The notes under the pieces were generated by a model that had not been told where the DNA came from, ran no database searches, and saw only the letters and a list, made by a program, of their open reading frames with translations. This document shows, piece by piece, positions 19,801 through 28,761 of a DNA stretch of 64,000 bases. Each line of letters starts with the position of its first letter. The stretch's first letter is position 1. Source of the DNA: Flavobacterium sp. N502540 (GTDB lineage Bacteria; Bacteroidota; Bacteroidia; Flavobacteriales; Flavobacteriaceae); the NCBI RefSeq assembly GCF_025947365.1, contig NZ_CP110012.1, positions 248,001-312,000 on the forward strand, in the 5' to 3' direction. Made by a program: the position numbers and the translations under genes.

Positions 19801-20757
19801 TCTTAGCAATAAAAACAGTTCATTATATTGTTCGAAAAGATTAGCAACATTGGTGGTGTCTTTCTGTAATTCTTGTTGAATTATTTTCCAGCGTTTTTTA
19901 CTTCCTTCGGAAATTTCCCCAAACAATATATTGGCATCAATTGCTTTAATCATTTTTTCGCGAACGATTTCCCAATTAAAATTTGGGGTCGCTGTTACTA
20001 AATTTGACCGTTTTAGAGCGGTGTACATTTCTGTAAATAATTCATGATTTGGTTTACCGTCAAAATCCTGAACAGACACTCCTTTATTTTCATCAAAAGC
20101 CTTAGAAATTTTAGTCCAATATTCTACTGCTGTTCTATCATTTGCAGCATTAGCCTGCTCTATTTTTTTTCTGATTGCTTCTTTAACAGCTTCCAGAGTG
20201 GGTTCACCATTTGTTTGTAGTTTTTCCGGTATCGTCAGCATTTGCTGCGCCTCAACACCAGAATAAATCTGACTTGTTAAACCTTTACTTAAATTTAAAG
20301 TATCATCTTCAACTCCGAATATCGGAGAAGTAGTGTTAGCTGATAGGACAGCACTCATCATTGTGCTGTTGATAGTATCAGCAACGTCTTCTCCGATTGA
20401 AGTATTAACATTTGTTGTTCCAAAAGGAATAGTTCCAGCCCCTCCTTTTACATTATCAAAAGTATGTCTCGCTTCTCCGAAAACCGAAGGAGTATTGTTT
20501 ACCGATAATGCTGTGTTATTTGCTGTTTTAGCAATTGTATCGTTCACGCCTCCTTCGGCTGAGAAATTAGAGTTGTTGACAAAAGGATTTTGGCTCTTCT
20601 GCTCCTGCCATAATTGTTCTATATCCTTTTGCTGACTCATTTCTTTTGAAATTTTTGCCAGCTCTTTTATCATGACATCGGTTAAATGTTCAGCACTATT
20701 TATATCAGCACTATTTTGTATTAAAATATCGAAATTGTGAATTACGTTTTTACTCAT
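16852..20757 (-). CDS. Large tail-associated effector with M23-like and GH24 lysozyme domains
   Basis: 1301 residues, no signal peptide. Residues 1-330 are a polar, helical region. About 370-930 hold several immunoglobulin-like repeats (FDTAGTYKIEAYG, LMPDLGTYKIKI, PDKEGHYTVEAF). About 960-1090 form an M23/LytM-like domain with H982-GGR-D986 and, at the second site, MLHFE, where the first His of HxH is replaced by Met and only His1075 remains. About 1145-1300 form a T4-type GH24 lysozyme with Glu1153, Asp1162 and SIGYGH in place of TIGxGH. It is preceded by the island's bipartite promoter, so it is probably made with the tail and delivered by it. The adjacent lipoprotein would protect the producer. 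Confidence 0.8.
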   Translation of the reverse strand: MSKNVIHNFDILIQNSADINSAEHLTDVMIKELAKISKEMSQQKDIEQLWQEQKSQNPFVNNSNFSAEGGVNDTIAKTANNTALSVNNTPSVFGEARHTFDNVKGGAGTIPFGTTNVNTSIGEDVADTINSTMMSAVLSANTTSPIFGVEDDTLNLSKGLTSQIYSGVEAQQMLTIPEKLQTNGEPTLEAVKEAIRKKIEQANAANDRTAVEYWTKISKAFDENKGVSVQDFDGKPNHELFTEMYTALKRSNLVTATPNFNWEIVREKMIKAIDANILFGEISEGSKKRWKIIQQELQKDTTNVANLFEQYNELFLLLRQVEGLDDLPGTISITTKTKIYPNLSADRLYGKIGREAVYAFLKEISYEDVQGNAVKRGAVKIKNTTASSFIVGESLEFFLDETLIVQNGYKNEGINWIVYKGRKGKKDEETIFEDEGISFSYNFDTAGTYKIEAYGDEYGANNKKSKKSFAFVEVKIVAQELVILPPSTVKGRSVRPSAKEFIFKTALKYPKVKSLNPLKLYYQIETKINNKGTTISDEKELDSTGNISVLMPDLGTYKIKIISKDQYALTQEFEVSAIKNEVTSIGPIKGESNKNVFLLGGSNKTFTLEAKTFKIPPTDKEKQDVKWIVYDSKNNPYLTAGDIWYTEKGAPKRKHLHKWESFGISVPDKEGHYTVEAFMDAAKGVDAKATFKMEVQRPQVTEAYWAYSNGDKKETSGFSGEVNHVKAKIPGYENQKVRISFYLNGSKEASYYNETTTNESGEINKIITFDDIFQKRFGVQEGKTAKISFKLMGIQNDKLYAFKRNTDVNTTAVLKIATGAKIKDAYFQYDGKRVTAQDEIPLSYSGEYVTIVAKTQNMIGKEIVLTSHKAREKPNFRSKVKIDSEGNASATFKITRLKGTKVGEKLSYYVGIEGHSTLHLGYKGLNMVVGESMKKKEIIFPLLEKPTNNTGSKWGKNYNWTAADGHNQATFDSYRDYGARKHGGRDLYTEKNAEVIAIADGKVLETAYFYSQTNQVTVLHKLKDGRKFIARYGELNPKSIKVKKNDIVKQGDTIGQTGKLVGVTVITGQDIYMLHFEIFSTENGENLDSPLTNTLNGSPFKRRKDLIDSVDILMEGYKNAFNGKQKKGPQGNRMDIQKMRLSEKGKKFIKDWEQFSPHLYNDDAKERNCSIGYGHLVHKFPCNGSEPQEFKDGIDIKRATELFEQRVIQFENAVKRDIHVYLYQNEFDALVSLLYNTGQNFLNVGGLNDGVTKIKKKINLKDYEGGADEMGDVTNGGLEGLVVRRKAEIKMFKYNVYDSNH

Positions 20758-20776
20758 CGGTAGCTATTTTTCAGAG

Positions 20777-20842
20777 TGTAAAAGTAGTCTCCTAGTTTAT
20801 CATTTTAAAACTTCAGGACGTTTGTATTCAGTAGTTTCAGTA
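20777..20842 (-). promoter_or_regulatory. Bipartite island promoter of the M23/GH24 gene
   Basis: Minus strand: TACTGAAACTACTGA (20842-20828), 41 bases, then TACTTTTACA (20786-20777). Together with the plus-strand copy it forms an inverted repeat with arms 20827-20842 and 20854-20869, driving divergent transcription. Confidence 0.75.
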
Positions 20843-20853
20843 AGTTTCCATTC

Positions 20854-20920
20854 TACTGAAACTACTGAATAGAGAAGGTTATTTTTTCTTCTTTTAGAAT
20901 CCTTCTGTTTTACTTTTACA
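20854..20920 (+). promoter_or_regulatory. Bipartite island promoter of the first fibre gene
   Basis: TACTGAAACTACTGA at 20854-20868, 42 bases, then TACTTTTACA at 20911-20920. The leader to the fibre start is about 170 bases. It contains a possible 24-codon ORF (21010-21084), which I do not call as a gene. Confidence 0.75.
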
Positions 20921-21098
20921 CCCTCAAAAAAAATGAAACAATCCTATTTTCTATAGGTATTTGAAATTTTAAAATTTACTACTCACTCCTATTTAACATC
21001 ATTAAAAACATGGAAAAAAGACCTAAAATACCGGATAAGAAAAACTTGAAAAACTTCTTAAATCAGTCTTACTTACATCATTAAAAAAGAAAACAAAC

Positions 21099-23357
21099 AT
21101 GGCTATACAAGCGTTAAATACGATTAAAAACTGGTTCAAAACCGGATTAAAACCAACACAAACACAATTCTGGGATACCTGGGATTCCTTCCGACACAAA
21201 TACGAAAAAGTTCCTGTAAAAGATGTCGAAGGGATTGACGAATTGCTTTCTGCTAAGGCAGATAAAAGCGTTTTAAATGATCATTTAGCAGATAAAAATG
21301 CACATGCCCCACAAGGATTAAAATCAGTGCTGGATACCAATCCTATTGCTGCCTATCCTACTGATTCTCATGGCTACAGTAATGCAACTATAATGGGAAA
21401 CTACGGCAACTATAAGTATAATAATATAACGGTAGGAAGTGAATTTGACAGCACCTCCTTATTTCAGTTAACAAACCAAATATCACTTGGCTGCAGAGTT
21501 TTAGGAACCGGAGAAGAAGGTAACATATCCATTTTCAGAGGTGATATTTCATTAAACAAATATAAAAATGGAAAAAGTACCATAATAAAAATAGCAGACC
21601 CGGTATCCAGTAATGTATTTGAATTTCCTGCAAAATTAGAACGATTTAATAATAATACTTATACAATCGCCACCACAGATGATTTTAAAACTATTAATGG
21701 AGAATCTATCGTTGGTGAAGGAAATATTTCCATAAATGGAGGAATCGAAGAAGCTCCTATCAACGGAAATCAATATGGCAGGCAAAATGGTGAATGGAAG
21801 CAAATTACGGAGGCGTCGACTCCCAATTTACAAGACGTTCTGGCGCAAGGCAAAGTTGCAATACTTAATGGCATTGCTATGCAAATTGAGGATATGGATA
21901 CAAATAACCTAACTACAATTTCCGGATCCACAATTACTATGACTGATCCATCAAATAACAATAACTTCACGTTATATAATGCAAACGGTTTTCAAACAGT
22001 AGGTAAAGCTACTAATAGTAATTTTTCATCTGCAAAAAACGGATTCTTTTATTTCAATGGTGCCTCTGTACACAATAGGCTTGTTTTTGCTGAACCAGGT
22101 GAATCAAATTCTACAATTATACTTCCTGCCAAATCAGGAACTATAGCCACTACAGATGAAATAGGATCTCCAGTTTCGGCTACACAAATTGGAATAGTTG
22201 ATAACATAGCGCTACAAGAACTTGGTGGAGTTGATAAAACAATAAGCGGTGTTCGCATTGGTAAAGGTATTGGGGCCGGAGCAGAGAATATTGTACTTGG
22301 TAGTGCTCTTACCGGCAGTTCATTTACGACAGGTGATTACAACACTGCTATTGGATACGATTCGATGATAGCTAATACAACAGGAGAAAACAATTCAGCA
22401 CTTGGAGAATGGGCCCTACGCAGTAATACAACGGGAAACAGTAATACAGCGATTGGAGTAAATGCACTGAATGCAAATACATCGGGAAATAATAACACAG
22501 CCATTGGTCTAAATGCATTAAATGCAAATGCAACTGCTGATTTCAATACCGCACTGGGAGTAAGTGCTTTATCAAAAAATATTGATGGTCATCAGAATGT
22601 GGCTATTGGTGCCAGTTCACTGCGTAATAATGTATCAGGAAACAATAACGTAGCCATTGGCACAAGTGCTATGTTTAATACCGTTGGAAATTTAAATTCT
22701 AATGTATATGGCGCCTTATGTGTTGCAGTTGGTGCTGGTGCAATGTATTCGAATACGACGGGGAATGCTGTGGCTCTGGGAGCAAACACTTTATTTAATC
22801 AAACAACCGGAACGTACAATATTGGAATAGGTGATCAGGCCGGAAGTGGTATAACGACCGGAAGTGGTAATACCATAATTGCTGGTACAGGATTTATATT
22901 GCGCGGTGGCGGTATCACAACAGGTTCAAATAATATGATTCTTGCACCAAACAGTGGTAATACTACCGGTATAACGACAGGAAATGGCAATGTGGTTTTA
23001 GGAAAAGTAACAGGTCTTTTAGCTAACGCCTCAAATACAATCACTATATCTGATGGAGTTGGAAACATTGCTTTAACCAAAGACACTACTGGTGAGATTA
23101 AAGCACCAAATTTGACTAAGACCTTAATAGTTTCAGGAGGTGCAAAAAGTTTGATTAATAAAGAATATTTAGAGCTTACAACATCTGTTGAAAATGCAAC
23201 TACAGCTGCTTTAACGGCTACAAATCTAAACACAACTTATCCAAATGCGATGGCTGGTTTTCGAGTTGTATGTACTGCTATTTCTGGTGGAGGGTTGATT
23301 TATGAAAAAACAGCGACCAGATGGATTCAATACTCAGTTACAACAGTTGCACCTTAA
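21099..23357 (+). CDS. Tail fibre with YadA-like head repeats
   Basis: 752 residues. The N-terminus (NTIKNWFKTGLKPTQTQFWD) is the baseplate-attachment module shared with the fibres at 23739 and 54366. The stem contains two TIATTDD/E segments typical of phage fibre repeats. Residues about 400-650 consist of 14-residue repeats of the type GNNNTAIGxNAL and GNSNTAIGVNAL, as in the left-handed parallel beta-roll of YadA-family adhesin heads. The C-terminal 60 residues (AMAGFRVVCTAI, RWIQYSV) look like a compact tip. It is likely a trimeric receptor-binding fibre under the bipartite promoter. Confidence 0.8.
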   Translation: MAIQALNTIKNWFKTGLKPTQTQFWDTWDSFRHKYEKVPVKDVEGIDELLSAKADKSVLNDHLADKNAHAPQGLKSVLDTNPIAAYPTDSHGYSNATIMGNYGNYKYNNITVGSEFDSTSLFQLTNQISLGCRVLGTGEEGNISIFRGDISLNKYKNGKSTIIKIADPVSSNVFEFPAKLERFNNNTYTIATTDDFKTINGESIVGEGNISINGGIEEAPINGNQYGRQNGEWKQITEASTPNLQDVLAQGKVAILNGIAMQIEDMDTNNLTTISGSTITMTDPSNNNNFTLYNANGFQTVGKATNSNFSSAKNGFFYFNGASVHNRLVFAEPGESNSTIILPAKSGTIATTDEIGSPVSATQIGIVDNIALQELGGVDKTISGVRIGKGIGAGAENIVLGSALTGSSFTTGDYNTAIGYDSMIANTTGENNSALGEWALRSNTTGNSNTAIGVNALNANTSGNNNTAIGLNALNANATADFNTALGVSALSKNIDGHQNVAIGASSLRNNVSGNNNVAIGTSAMFNTVGNLNSNVYGALCVAVGAGAMYSNTTGNAVALGANTLFNQTTGTYNIGIGDQAGSGITTGSGNTIIAGTGFILRGGGITTGSNNMILAPNSGNTTGITTGNGNVVLGKVTGLLANASNTITISDGVGNIALTKDTTGEIKAPNLTKTLIVSGGAKSLINKEYLELTTSVENATTAALTATNLNTTYPNAMAGFRVVCTAISGGGLIYEKTATRWIQYSVTTVAP

Positions 23358-23377
23358 AAATAATATTATAAAATTCT

Positions 23378-23566
23378 ATGAATAAATCAAAAATCGCAGT
23401 AATTGCAAGCCTATTAATCGTTTTAACAAGTTTCATTGATACTAAATTTGACCTTTTACAAGATGCCGGATTGACAGAAATAGTTATTAATAGAATCAAA
23501 CTGATTGGGTTAGTTTTATCAGCTTCATTGCCAAGTATTTCAAACTTGTTTTCAAATAAAAAATAA
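23378..23566 (+). CDS. Small membrane protein, possible holin-like
   Basis: 62 residues, 20 bases after the first fibre gene. There are two hydrophobic segments (about 5-18 and 40-54) with a short polar link and a basic C-terminus (SNKK), the layout of a class II holin. It could equally be a small inner-membrane accessory of fibre expression. A separate larger holin lies at 53846-54319, so this one may be an antiholin or redundant. No family is recognised with certainty. Confidence 0.5.
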   Translation: MNKSKIAVIASLLIVLTSFIDTKFDLLQDAGLTEIVINRIKLIGLVLSASLPSISNLFSNKK

Positions 23567-23738
23567 AAAAATATAGTCCCCTCAAAACAACGTTTTCTGC
23601 TGAAACTCCCGAAAAAAGAAGGTATATTTCCTTCTTTCCATCCATCTAAATTATTCTCTGATTCCGGTATATTCAATACAATGAGAGATTACTTTTCTAC
23701 ACATCTGCAATCTAATTTCATTATCAATTCAAACCAAC

Positions 23739-25808
23739 ATGGCAACAAATATCAATACCATTCTAAGCTGGTTCAAAACCGGCAAAAAACCAACTCAAAA
23801 ACAATTTTCGGATTCCTGGCTAAGCTTTTGGCATAAGGATGAAGAGATTCCACAAAATAATATAACCAATCTGGTTAATGTATTAAACACTAAAGTTGAG
23901 AAAGATCAGTTTGAAGATCATAAAACTAGTAAAACAGCTCATGAAACTTTATTTGCGTCAAAAGAAAATATTACTAATAAAAGTCTGGCACTTTCCTCAT
24001 TATCAACCAATAATGATTATCCGTCTTCAAAAGCAGTTTATGACTTTGTAAATAATCTTATAAAAAGTGAAAATAATGTAAATACCGAAAAAATATTAAA
24101 TCTGGTAGAATCCAATTCGTTGATTCCGGGCAATTATTATTTGATCAATGATTTTCAAACCATTTACACCATTAACGGATCGGACTCTTCTCCAACGCTA
24201 TTTAAAAGACAAATAAGTTCTTTTCCCGCAAAGTATGCTGCTCTAAATGTAGGCTATGATTTAAATTTAATTGTGGGTAAAAACGTTGTCATAACAAAAC
24301 TTCCCAATGACTACACTGGGCCATTACTTGTTGGTTCAACAACAACCGTAAGTCTTGTCGCCTCTCAGGGGTTTTATTTCCGTTTCGCCAATGGAATGCA
24401 ATCCATCATAGGATTAGAATTTGAATATTCAATGCCCAGATATTCCAATGGAATTGCTGATAATTTAGTTGTAAATGATGCTAACGGAAAACCCGTAATA
24501 CGTCCGGGAGGGGTATTAAATACCGAAGTACACAATGGTACCTCATACATGAATATGTCGGCAGAAGAAAATCTTAATGTTCCTTTAGAATCCATTATTT
24601 TAAAGGCGAAATCGACAAAAGAATTTGAATTAGAAGGAAAATCCGTAACCTATCCTGACGATAGTATTGAATATAAATTGCCTGTCGCGGGAAGTGTCGC
24701 TACTAAAGGAACGATCTTAAGGAGATACAATAGGGCTCTTGACATTGACTTAAAAATCGACTGGAGAGTACAGCGCTACCGCAGATGGAAAATTTCAGCT
24801 GATTCTATTTTAAAAACACTTAACCAGGATCAACCGGTAACTTCTCTAACAGGATTTGACGGTGTTTACCAATTTACAGCTACTAAATCAACGACAGCAA
24901 CACCAGAAAGATTTTATGTAGCTCATGATTTAGATCATAAATCTTTAACAATCGATGCTGATACAAAGATTGTTGACTTTACAATGGAGGTCAGTTCTTA
25001 TATGCATGCTAAAGATTTTACAATTTTTAAACTGGATCAAAATCATCAGCCAGTTAATGTCAAAACGATGAAAGTTTCCGGGCTATTTGAGAATACAGTA
25101 ATTCAGAATAATTTAGGCGAACTTAATTTAGATACAAATATAGATGCTGAAACATTATCAAACACAACATTTGTATGCTCGACATTACTTACAGGAGCTT
25201 CTAGTCAAATTTATAATAGTTTATTCTTAGATACCTTCCATAGTAGTAAGACATCATTTGTAATTAATAATATAAAATCATTGTCGAATTTTGTAATTGA
25301 AGGATCGGCTTCTTCTCAAATCAGCAATTCTGTGATCGGTGTTAATCTTAACAATTACAGTAGTGGGAGTAAACCTTCTGTTAGATGGATTAGAATAGAG
25401 AATATACAAAGTTCATCCTTAAACAAGGTACTTCTGGGCGGAGCATTACCATTTTATAATTTTAATAACTCTACAATCGAAAATAGTACTTTGTATTTCT
25501 ATAATAACTTACGTAATGAAACTTCACCTATATATACCAATTATAGTAAATTAATATTCAACAACTGTTTACTATTTTCAATGTCCATTTTCAACAGATC
25601 TAAACTAGGCAATACTATATTTAACGGAATCACAAGCAGTGTCAATTATATTCCCGCCTCTGCATCCAGAAGAGATGTTTATATCAATTCAGTAGATTTA
25701 GATGAAATGAAAATTCAGATGAATAAATTTAATCATAAATTATTCTATGAAGAGCGAGATGCATCGGATGTTTTAACCATTAAAACTTATGCCGCACCTT
25801 TATTGTAG
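23739..25808 (+). CDS. Tail fibre or spike with a beta-helix-like middle
   Basis: 689 residues. The N-terminal module (TILSWFKTGKKPTQKQF, then SFWHKDEEIP) is shared with the other fibres. A helical linker (LVNVLNTKVEKDQFEDHKT) follows. The region 110-370 resembles the tail-fibre segment with the LIPGNYYLINDFQT signature. Residues about 430-640 are rich in Asn/Ser with regular short strands (SSQIYNSLFLDTF, SSQISNSVIGVNL, FNNSTIENSTLYF), as in right-handed parallel beta-helices that bind or cut surface sugars. No catalytic residues can be named. A terminator follows at 25878-25912. Confidence 0.75.
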   Translation: MATNINTILSWFKTGKKPTQKQFSDSWLSFWHKDEEIPQNNITNLVNVLNTKVEKDQFEDHKTSKTAHETLFASKENITNKSLALSSLSTNNDYPSSKAVYDFVNNLIKSENNVNTEKILNLVESNSLIPGNYYLINDFQTIYTINGSDSSPTLFKRQISSFPAKYAALNVGYDLNLIVGKNVVITKLPNDYTGPLLVGSTTTVSLVASQGFYFRFANGMQSIIGLEFEYSMPRYSNGIADNLVVNDANGKPVIRPGGVLNTEVHNGTSYMNMSAEENLNVPLESIILKAKSTKEFELEGKSVTYPDDSIEYKLPVAGSVATKGTILRRYNRALDIDLKIDWRVQRYRRWKISADSILKTLNQDQPVTSLTGFDGVYQFTATKSTTATPERFYVAHDLDHKSLTIDADTKIVDFTMEVSSYMHAKDFTIFKLDQNHQPVNVKTMKVSGLFENTVIQNNLGELNLDTNIDAETLSNTTFVCSTLLTGASSQIYNSLFLDTFHSSKTSFVINNIKSLSNFVIEGSASSQISNSVIGVNLNNYSSGSKPSVRWIRIENIQSSSLNKVLLGGALPFYNFNNSTIENSTLYFYNNLRNETSPIYTNYSKLIFNNCLLFSMSIFNRSKLGNTIFNGITSSVNYIPASASRRDVYINSVDLDEMKIQMNKFNHKLFYEERDASDVLTIKTYAAPLL

Positions 25809-25877
25809 GAAAAGGGGAAAACATTCTTAAATATATTCTTCATTGTTAAACTCAAATTTTATTTAACCAATAAGTTA

Positions 25878-25925
25878 AAGCCTAAAAGAGATCTCTTTAC
25901 TCTTTTAGGCTTATCTCTTTTCTTT
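25878..25925 (+). terminator. Terminator after the second fibre
   Basis: AAGCCTAAAAGAG pairs with CTCTTTTAGGCTT, a perfect 13-base stem, followed by a pyrimidine-rich tail. It separates the fibre unit from the hub operon, which has its own promoter. Confidence 0.85.
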
Positions 25926-25990
25926 CCACTCCACTCTCAAAAGAAACATAAAAACAACTATACACCAAGGTTTTAGCCATAAATTCTTTC

Positions 25991-26056
25991 TACTGAAACT
26001 ACTGAAAACAGCAACTATATTTTTCTTTTTTCAGCTCCTTATCTCTTATTTTTACA
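25991..26056 (+). promoter_or_regulatory. Bipartite island promoter of the hub/spike operon
   Basis: TACTGAAACTACTGA at 25991-26005, 41 bases, then TATTTTTACA at 26047-26056. It precedes the 26195-32012 operon. Confidence 0.8.
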
Positions 26057-26194
26057 TCTGCTAATAAACTCTATTAGCATTCTCAAGATCAATATAAAAA
26101 CACCGCTTACTTATGGGAATATCCTAAAAGTAACTACCTCATCTATTGAGAATATCTTAAACCGTATTACCAACCTTTAAACATCAAATCAATC

Positions 26195-26389
26195 ATGAAT
26201 TCTACATCCAGAGATTTAGGAGAAATACCCTCGACACCCGATCTGAGTAATTTTAAAAATCCTTTGAAACAACAGTCCGAAGGCAGTATTATTATTGGAA
26301 ATTTTAACATTACTCCTTTAAATCAGTCACAAACCACTGAAAGTCTTACGGAAATCCTGAAAAGAGAAAGTACAGACAGTTCTATTTAA
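26195..26389 (+). CDS. Small protein heading the hub operon
   Basis: 64 residues, polar and low in hydrophobic content, with IIIGNFNITPLNQ in the middle. It is the first gene after the bipartite promoter and lies 27 bases before the chaperone-like gene. No domain is recognised. Small polar proteins at this place in tail operons can be tube or baseplate connectors, but I cannot support more than a conserved-looking small CDS. Confidence 0.45.
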   Translation: MNSTSRDLGEIPSTPDLSNFKNPLKQQSEGSIIIGNFNITPLNQSQTTESLTEILKRESTDSSI

Positions 26390-26416
26390 AACATCGAAAT
26401 TCTTAAAATCAAAAAA

Positions 26417-26887
26417 ATGTTAGACGAAACAGCAATCGAAAAACTAAAAGAAAAATATGGTAACGTATTAAAACTTACCTCTGATGATCAATCTATAACA
26501 GCATATTGCAAAAAACCATCTCTCACAACATTTCTGAATTATCAAAAACGATACAATGATGATCCGCATGATGCAATTTTGTTTCTGTTCAAAGAATGTG
26601 CACTTGAAAAAGAAAATTATGATGACGAATTCATGCTTTCTGCAGGAAATTCCATCATCTCAATGATTCGCTCTGATAGTGAATTTAACATCAATGCAAC
26701 ACCTCAAAAAGACGAGTTCAAGAAATCGGCAGCACTTATACGTCAGGCTTTTCAGGTAGATCCTTATCAATTACCGATGGATGAATTTTATAAGCTAATT
26801 GAAGAAGCGCTCTGGTTGCAGAAACACAACGAAACAAGACTCGAAAACACCTTTATTACGGCTTTCGCTAAAACATTCTCCAACTAA
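26417..26887 (+). CDS. Tail assembly chaperone-like protein (paralogue of 40894-41238)
   Basis: 156 residues. The pattern KLTSDDQSITAYCKKPS ... DAILFLFKECALE matches KLTIADDDETTLFAYFKKPD ... KALEVLFKNCYLG of the 114-aa protein at 40894, so the two are paralogues. The longer C-terminal part here (RSDSEFNINA onward) adds a helical segment. The 40894 copy sits after the tube gene, where phages encode the chaperone that coats the tape measure. The function is therefore chaperone-like by position; a second copy beside the hub genes is unusual. Confidence 0.55.
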   Translation: MLDETAIEKLKEKYGNVLKLTSDDQSITAYCKKPSLTTFLNYQKRYNDDPHDAILFLFKECALEKENYDDEFMLSAGNSIISMIRSDSEFNINATPQKDEFKKSAALIRQAFQVDPYQLPMDEFYKLIEEALWLQKHNETRLENTFITAFAKTFSN

Positions 26888-26900
26888 AAAATAAAAAATA

Positions 26901-27458
26901 ATGAAATTCAATTTTAATGTAAACGAAATCTTAGACTCAAAAGATACTGAATATACGGGTATTAACTATAACGAATCGGAATCGAAAGATTTTATTATCG
27001 ATAAAACCGGAGGCGAATTTAACCTTAGAGTCTTTGCTCCCTTAATTTTTGAACCTCTGGTAAAGAATGATCTCAATCTGCCTGGTTTACGTATAGATGC
27101 TGTAACCGTTAATTTAAATCGCTCAAAAGTTATTAGAAAAGAAGGAATAGAGGGCAGAGATTCCACCATTAAAGAACATATTACAAATGGTGATTTTAGT
27201 ATTTCGATTGAAGGACTAATTGCCAACGAAAGTGGAGATGAATACCCGAAAGAAAAACTCTTTCTGTTGAAACAATTTCTAAATGCTCCCTATGCCCTGA
27301 GAGTAACTCATGCCATTCTGAACCGATTTGGTATTTACGAACTGGTTATAGACTCCTACTCTATTCCTTCTATTTCCGGAACAAAAAACATTCAAAAATT
27401 CACGGCCAGCGCCACATCAGACGAAACTGTAGAACTAATAATCAGAGACAATGCTTAA
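26901..27458 (+). CDS. Baseplate/hub-associated protein (DUF6046-like)
   Basis: 185 residues, starting 13 bases after the previous gene and overlapping the next by eight bases. It has an alternating strand pattern (LRIDAVTVNLNRSKVIRK, DFSISIEGLI) and ends in a FTASATSDETVELIIRDN strand. Proteins of this type sit directly before the gpD-like hub in Bacteroidota phage-tail clusters. A role linking the tube end to the hub, like the LysM-type gp53 protein, is inferred from order. Confidence 0.6.
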   Translation: MKFNFNVNEILDSKDTEYTGINYNESESKDFIIDKTGGEFNLRVFAPLIFEPLVKNDLNLPGLRIDAVTVNLNRSKVIRKEGIEGRDSTIKEHITNGDFSISIEGLIANESGDEYPKEKLFLLKQFLNAPYALRVTHAILNRFGIYELVIDSYSIPSISGTKNIQKFTASATSDETVELIIRDNA

Positions 27459-28749
27459 ACTAAATGCTAAAATTAAAGTTTATGAAACGGTGAGGCTTAT
27501 CCCCAGTCCTAAATTTTATGAATTTACCTATGTCAAAAACGTAGAAATCAATAGCTCCTACAAATCGTTAACCGATACCGCCACGATTGTTATGCCTCAA
27601 AAAGTATATACCGATACCAAAGGCTTTGATCAGAACTTATTTGCAAATGCAAGCGGTGAACAAAAAACAATTCATGATTTTTTTAAAGTTGAAAATTTCA
27701 TAGAAATATTTTTAGGATACGACGGAGATTACAAACCGGCTTTTAGGGGTTATATCACAGGAGTACAATCCGATACCAATGCTACTATAACCTGTGAAGA
27801 CTTAATGTACGCCTTCAAAAAAATAAAAGCAGTAGATAATACCGATGCTCAGGACAAAAATGATACTTTGAATGTTGTAGCCACTAATCCAACCACCAAT
27901 GTCGAGAACTTTAATCCAAAAACATTTCTTGAAAAAAGAATCAAACCGTTAAATCTTCCATTGAAGATAGATGCTCTTGACGAAAATTTAGGGAATCTAA
28001 TGATTAACAGGGGGCAAACCCTGGCTCAAGTTTTCGAAATGCTAAAGGATAAGGGAATCTACACCTATTTTAAAATGGAAGAAGCCCGACCTGTACTTAC
28101 AATCACCAATAACCCGCAAAAACATACAACCGGAGAATTAAGCAGTTTTATCGATCGCAATTTTATCCAAAGTCCTTTGGCCGGGGCAATTGTAAAAAAA
28201 CTAATCAATCAGGGACTTGAACTTTTGAGTACGCAACTAAATAAAACGATTCAAGCCGCTTCCGGGAACTTTTTAGGGAAAGCACGTTTCAGATTTCGTT
28301 ACAACATTATTGAAGATAAGTTAGTCGTAGTTAATGAATCGACAAAAAATACCCGTACACGAGTAGAAAAATACTTTAAAAATTCAAACACCCCAATTTA
28401 CATTGAACTGGGTGACCCAAATGGGCAATTAGTGAAAACCCACGTATTACACAGTGATAGTGATGATTTACCAAACGATCCTACAGCTTTTGAAAAAACA
28501 ACCACAAAAGTGGCTTCAGAACTGTATCAATACGCCGCATTACGAGCAATGGAATCTAAACCCAGCGGATTTGAAGGTTCCTTTCTCACTTTTGGAGAGC
28601 CTTTTGTGCGACCAACCGATAAGGTAATTCTGGAAAATGCTAAAGACAAAGAAAAAAATGGAACCTTTCAGGTCGAAAAGGTCGTGCGAAGTTATAGCGA
28701 AAATGGTTACAGGCAAAGGATTTACATAGGTCGAAGAGTAGAAGTTTAA
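27451..28749 (+). CDS. gpD-like tail hub protein
   Basis: 432 residues. The early part (IEIFLGYDGDYKPAFRGYITGVQSDTNATITCED) is characteristic of phage late-control protein D / gp27-like hubs, which form the trimeric-hexameric adaptor between tube and spike. MFEMLKDKGIYTYFK and a FEGSFLTFGEPFVRPTDKV segment near the C-terminus fit the same fold. It overlaps the preceding gene and is followed at 13 bases by the spike gene, the usual order. Confidence 0.8.
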   Translation: MLKLNAKIKVYETVRLIPSPKFYEFTYVKNVEINSSYKSLTDTATIVMPQKVYTDTKGFDQNLFANASGEQKTIHDFFKVENFIEIFLGYDGDYKPAFRGYITGVQSDTNATITCEDLMYAFKKIKAVDNTDAQDKNDTLNVVATNPTTNVENFNPKTFLEKRIKPLNLPLKIDALDENLGNLMINRGQTLAQVFEMLKDKGIYTYFKMEEARPVLTITNNPQKHTTGELSSFIDRNFIQSPLAGAIVKKLINQGLELLSTQLNKTIQAASGNFLGKARFRFRYNIIEDKLVVVNESTKNTRTRVEKYFKNSNTPIYIELGDPNGQLVKTHVLHSDSDDLPNDPTAFEKTTTKVASELYQYAALRAMESKPSGFEGSFLTFGEPFVRPTDKVILENAKDKEKNGTFQVEKVVRSYSENGYRQRIYIGRRVEV

Positions 28750-28761
28750 TAAAAATATATC

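Noticed and set aside
21010..21084. 24-codon ORF in the leader of the first fibre
   Set aside because: Too short and within a repeated leader phrase (ACATCATTAAAAA); no support beyond an open frame.
22380..22860. CRISPR-like regular repeats
   Set aside because: The periodicity is of coding 42-base units (14 residues) in a fibre, with no identical repeats and no spacers of constant length.
22337..23233. Long antisense frames opposite the fibre repeats
   Set aside because: They mirror the repeated codons of the YadA-like region and have no start context, no neighbours and protein sequences of low-complexity type.
23598..23653. Possible eighth regulon element (TGCTGAAACTCCCGA)
   Set aside because: Three mismatches, and no convincing -7 box at 41-42 bases; too weak to claim, though it precedes the second fibre.
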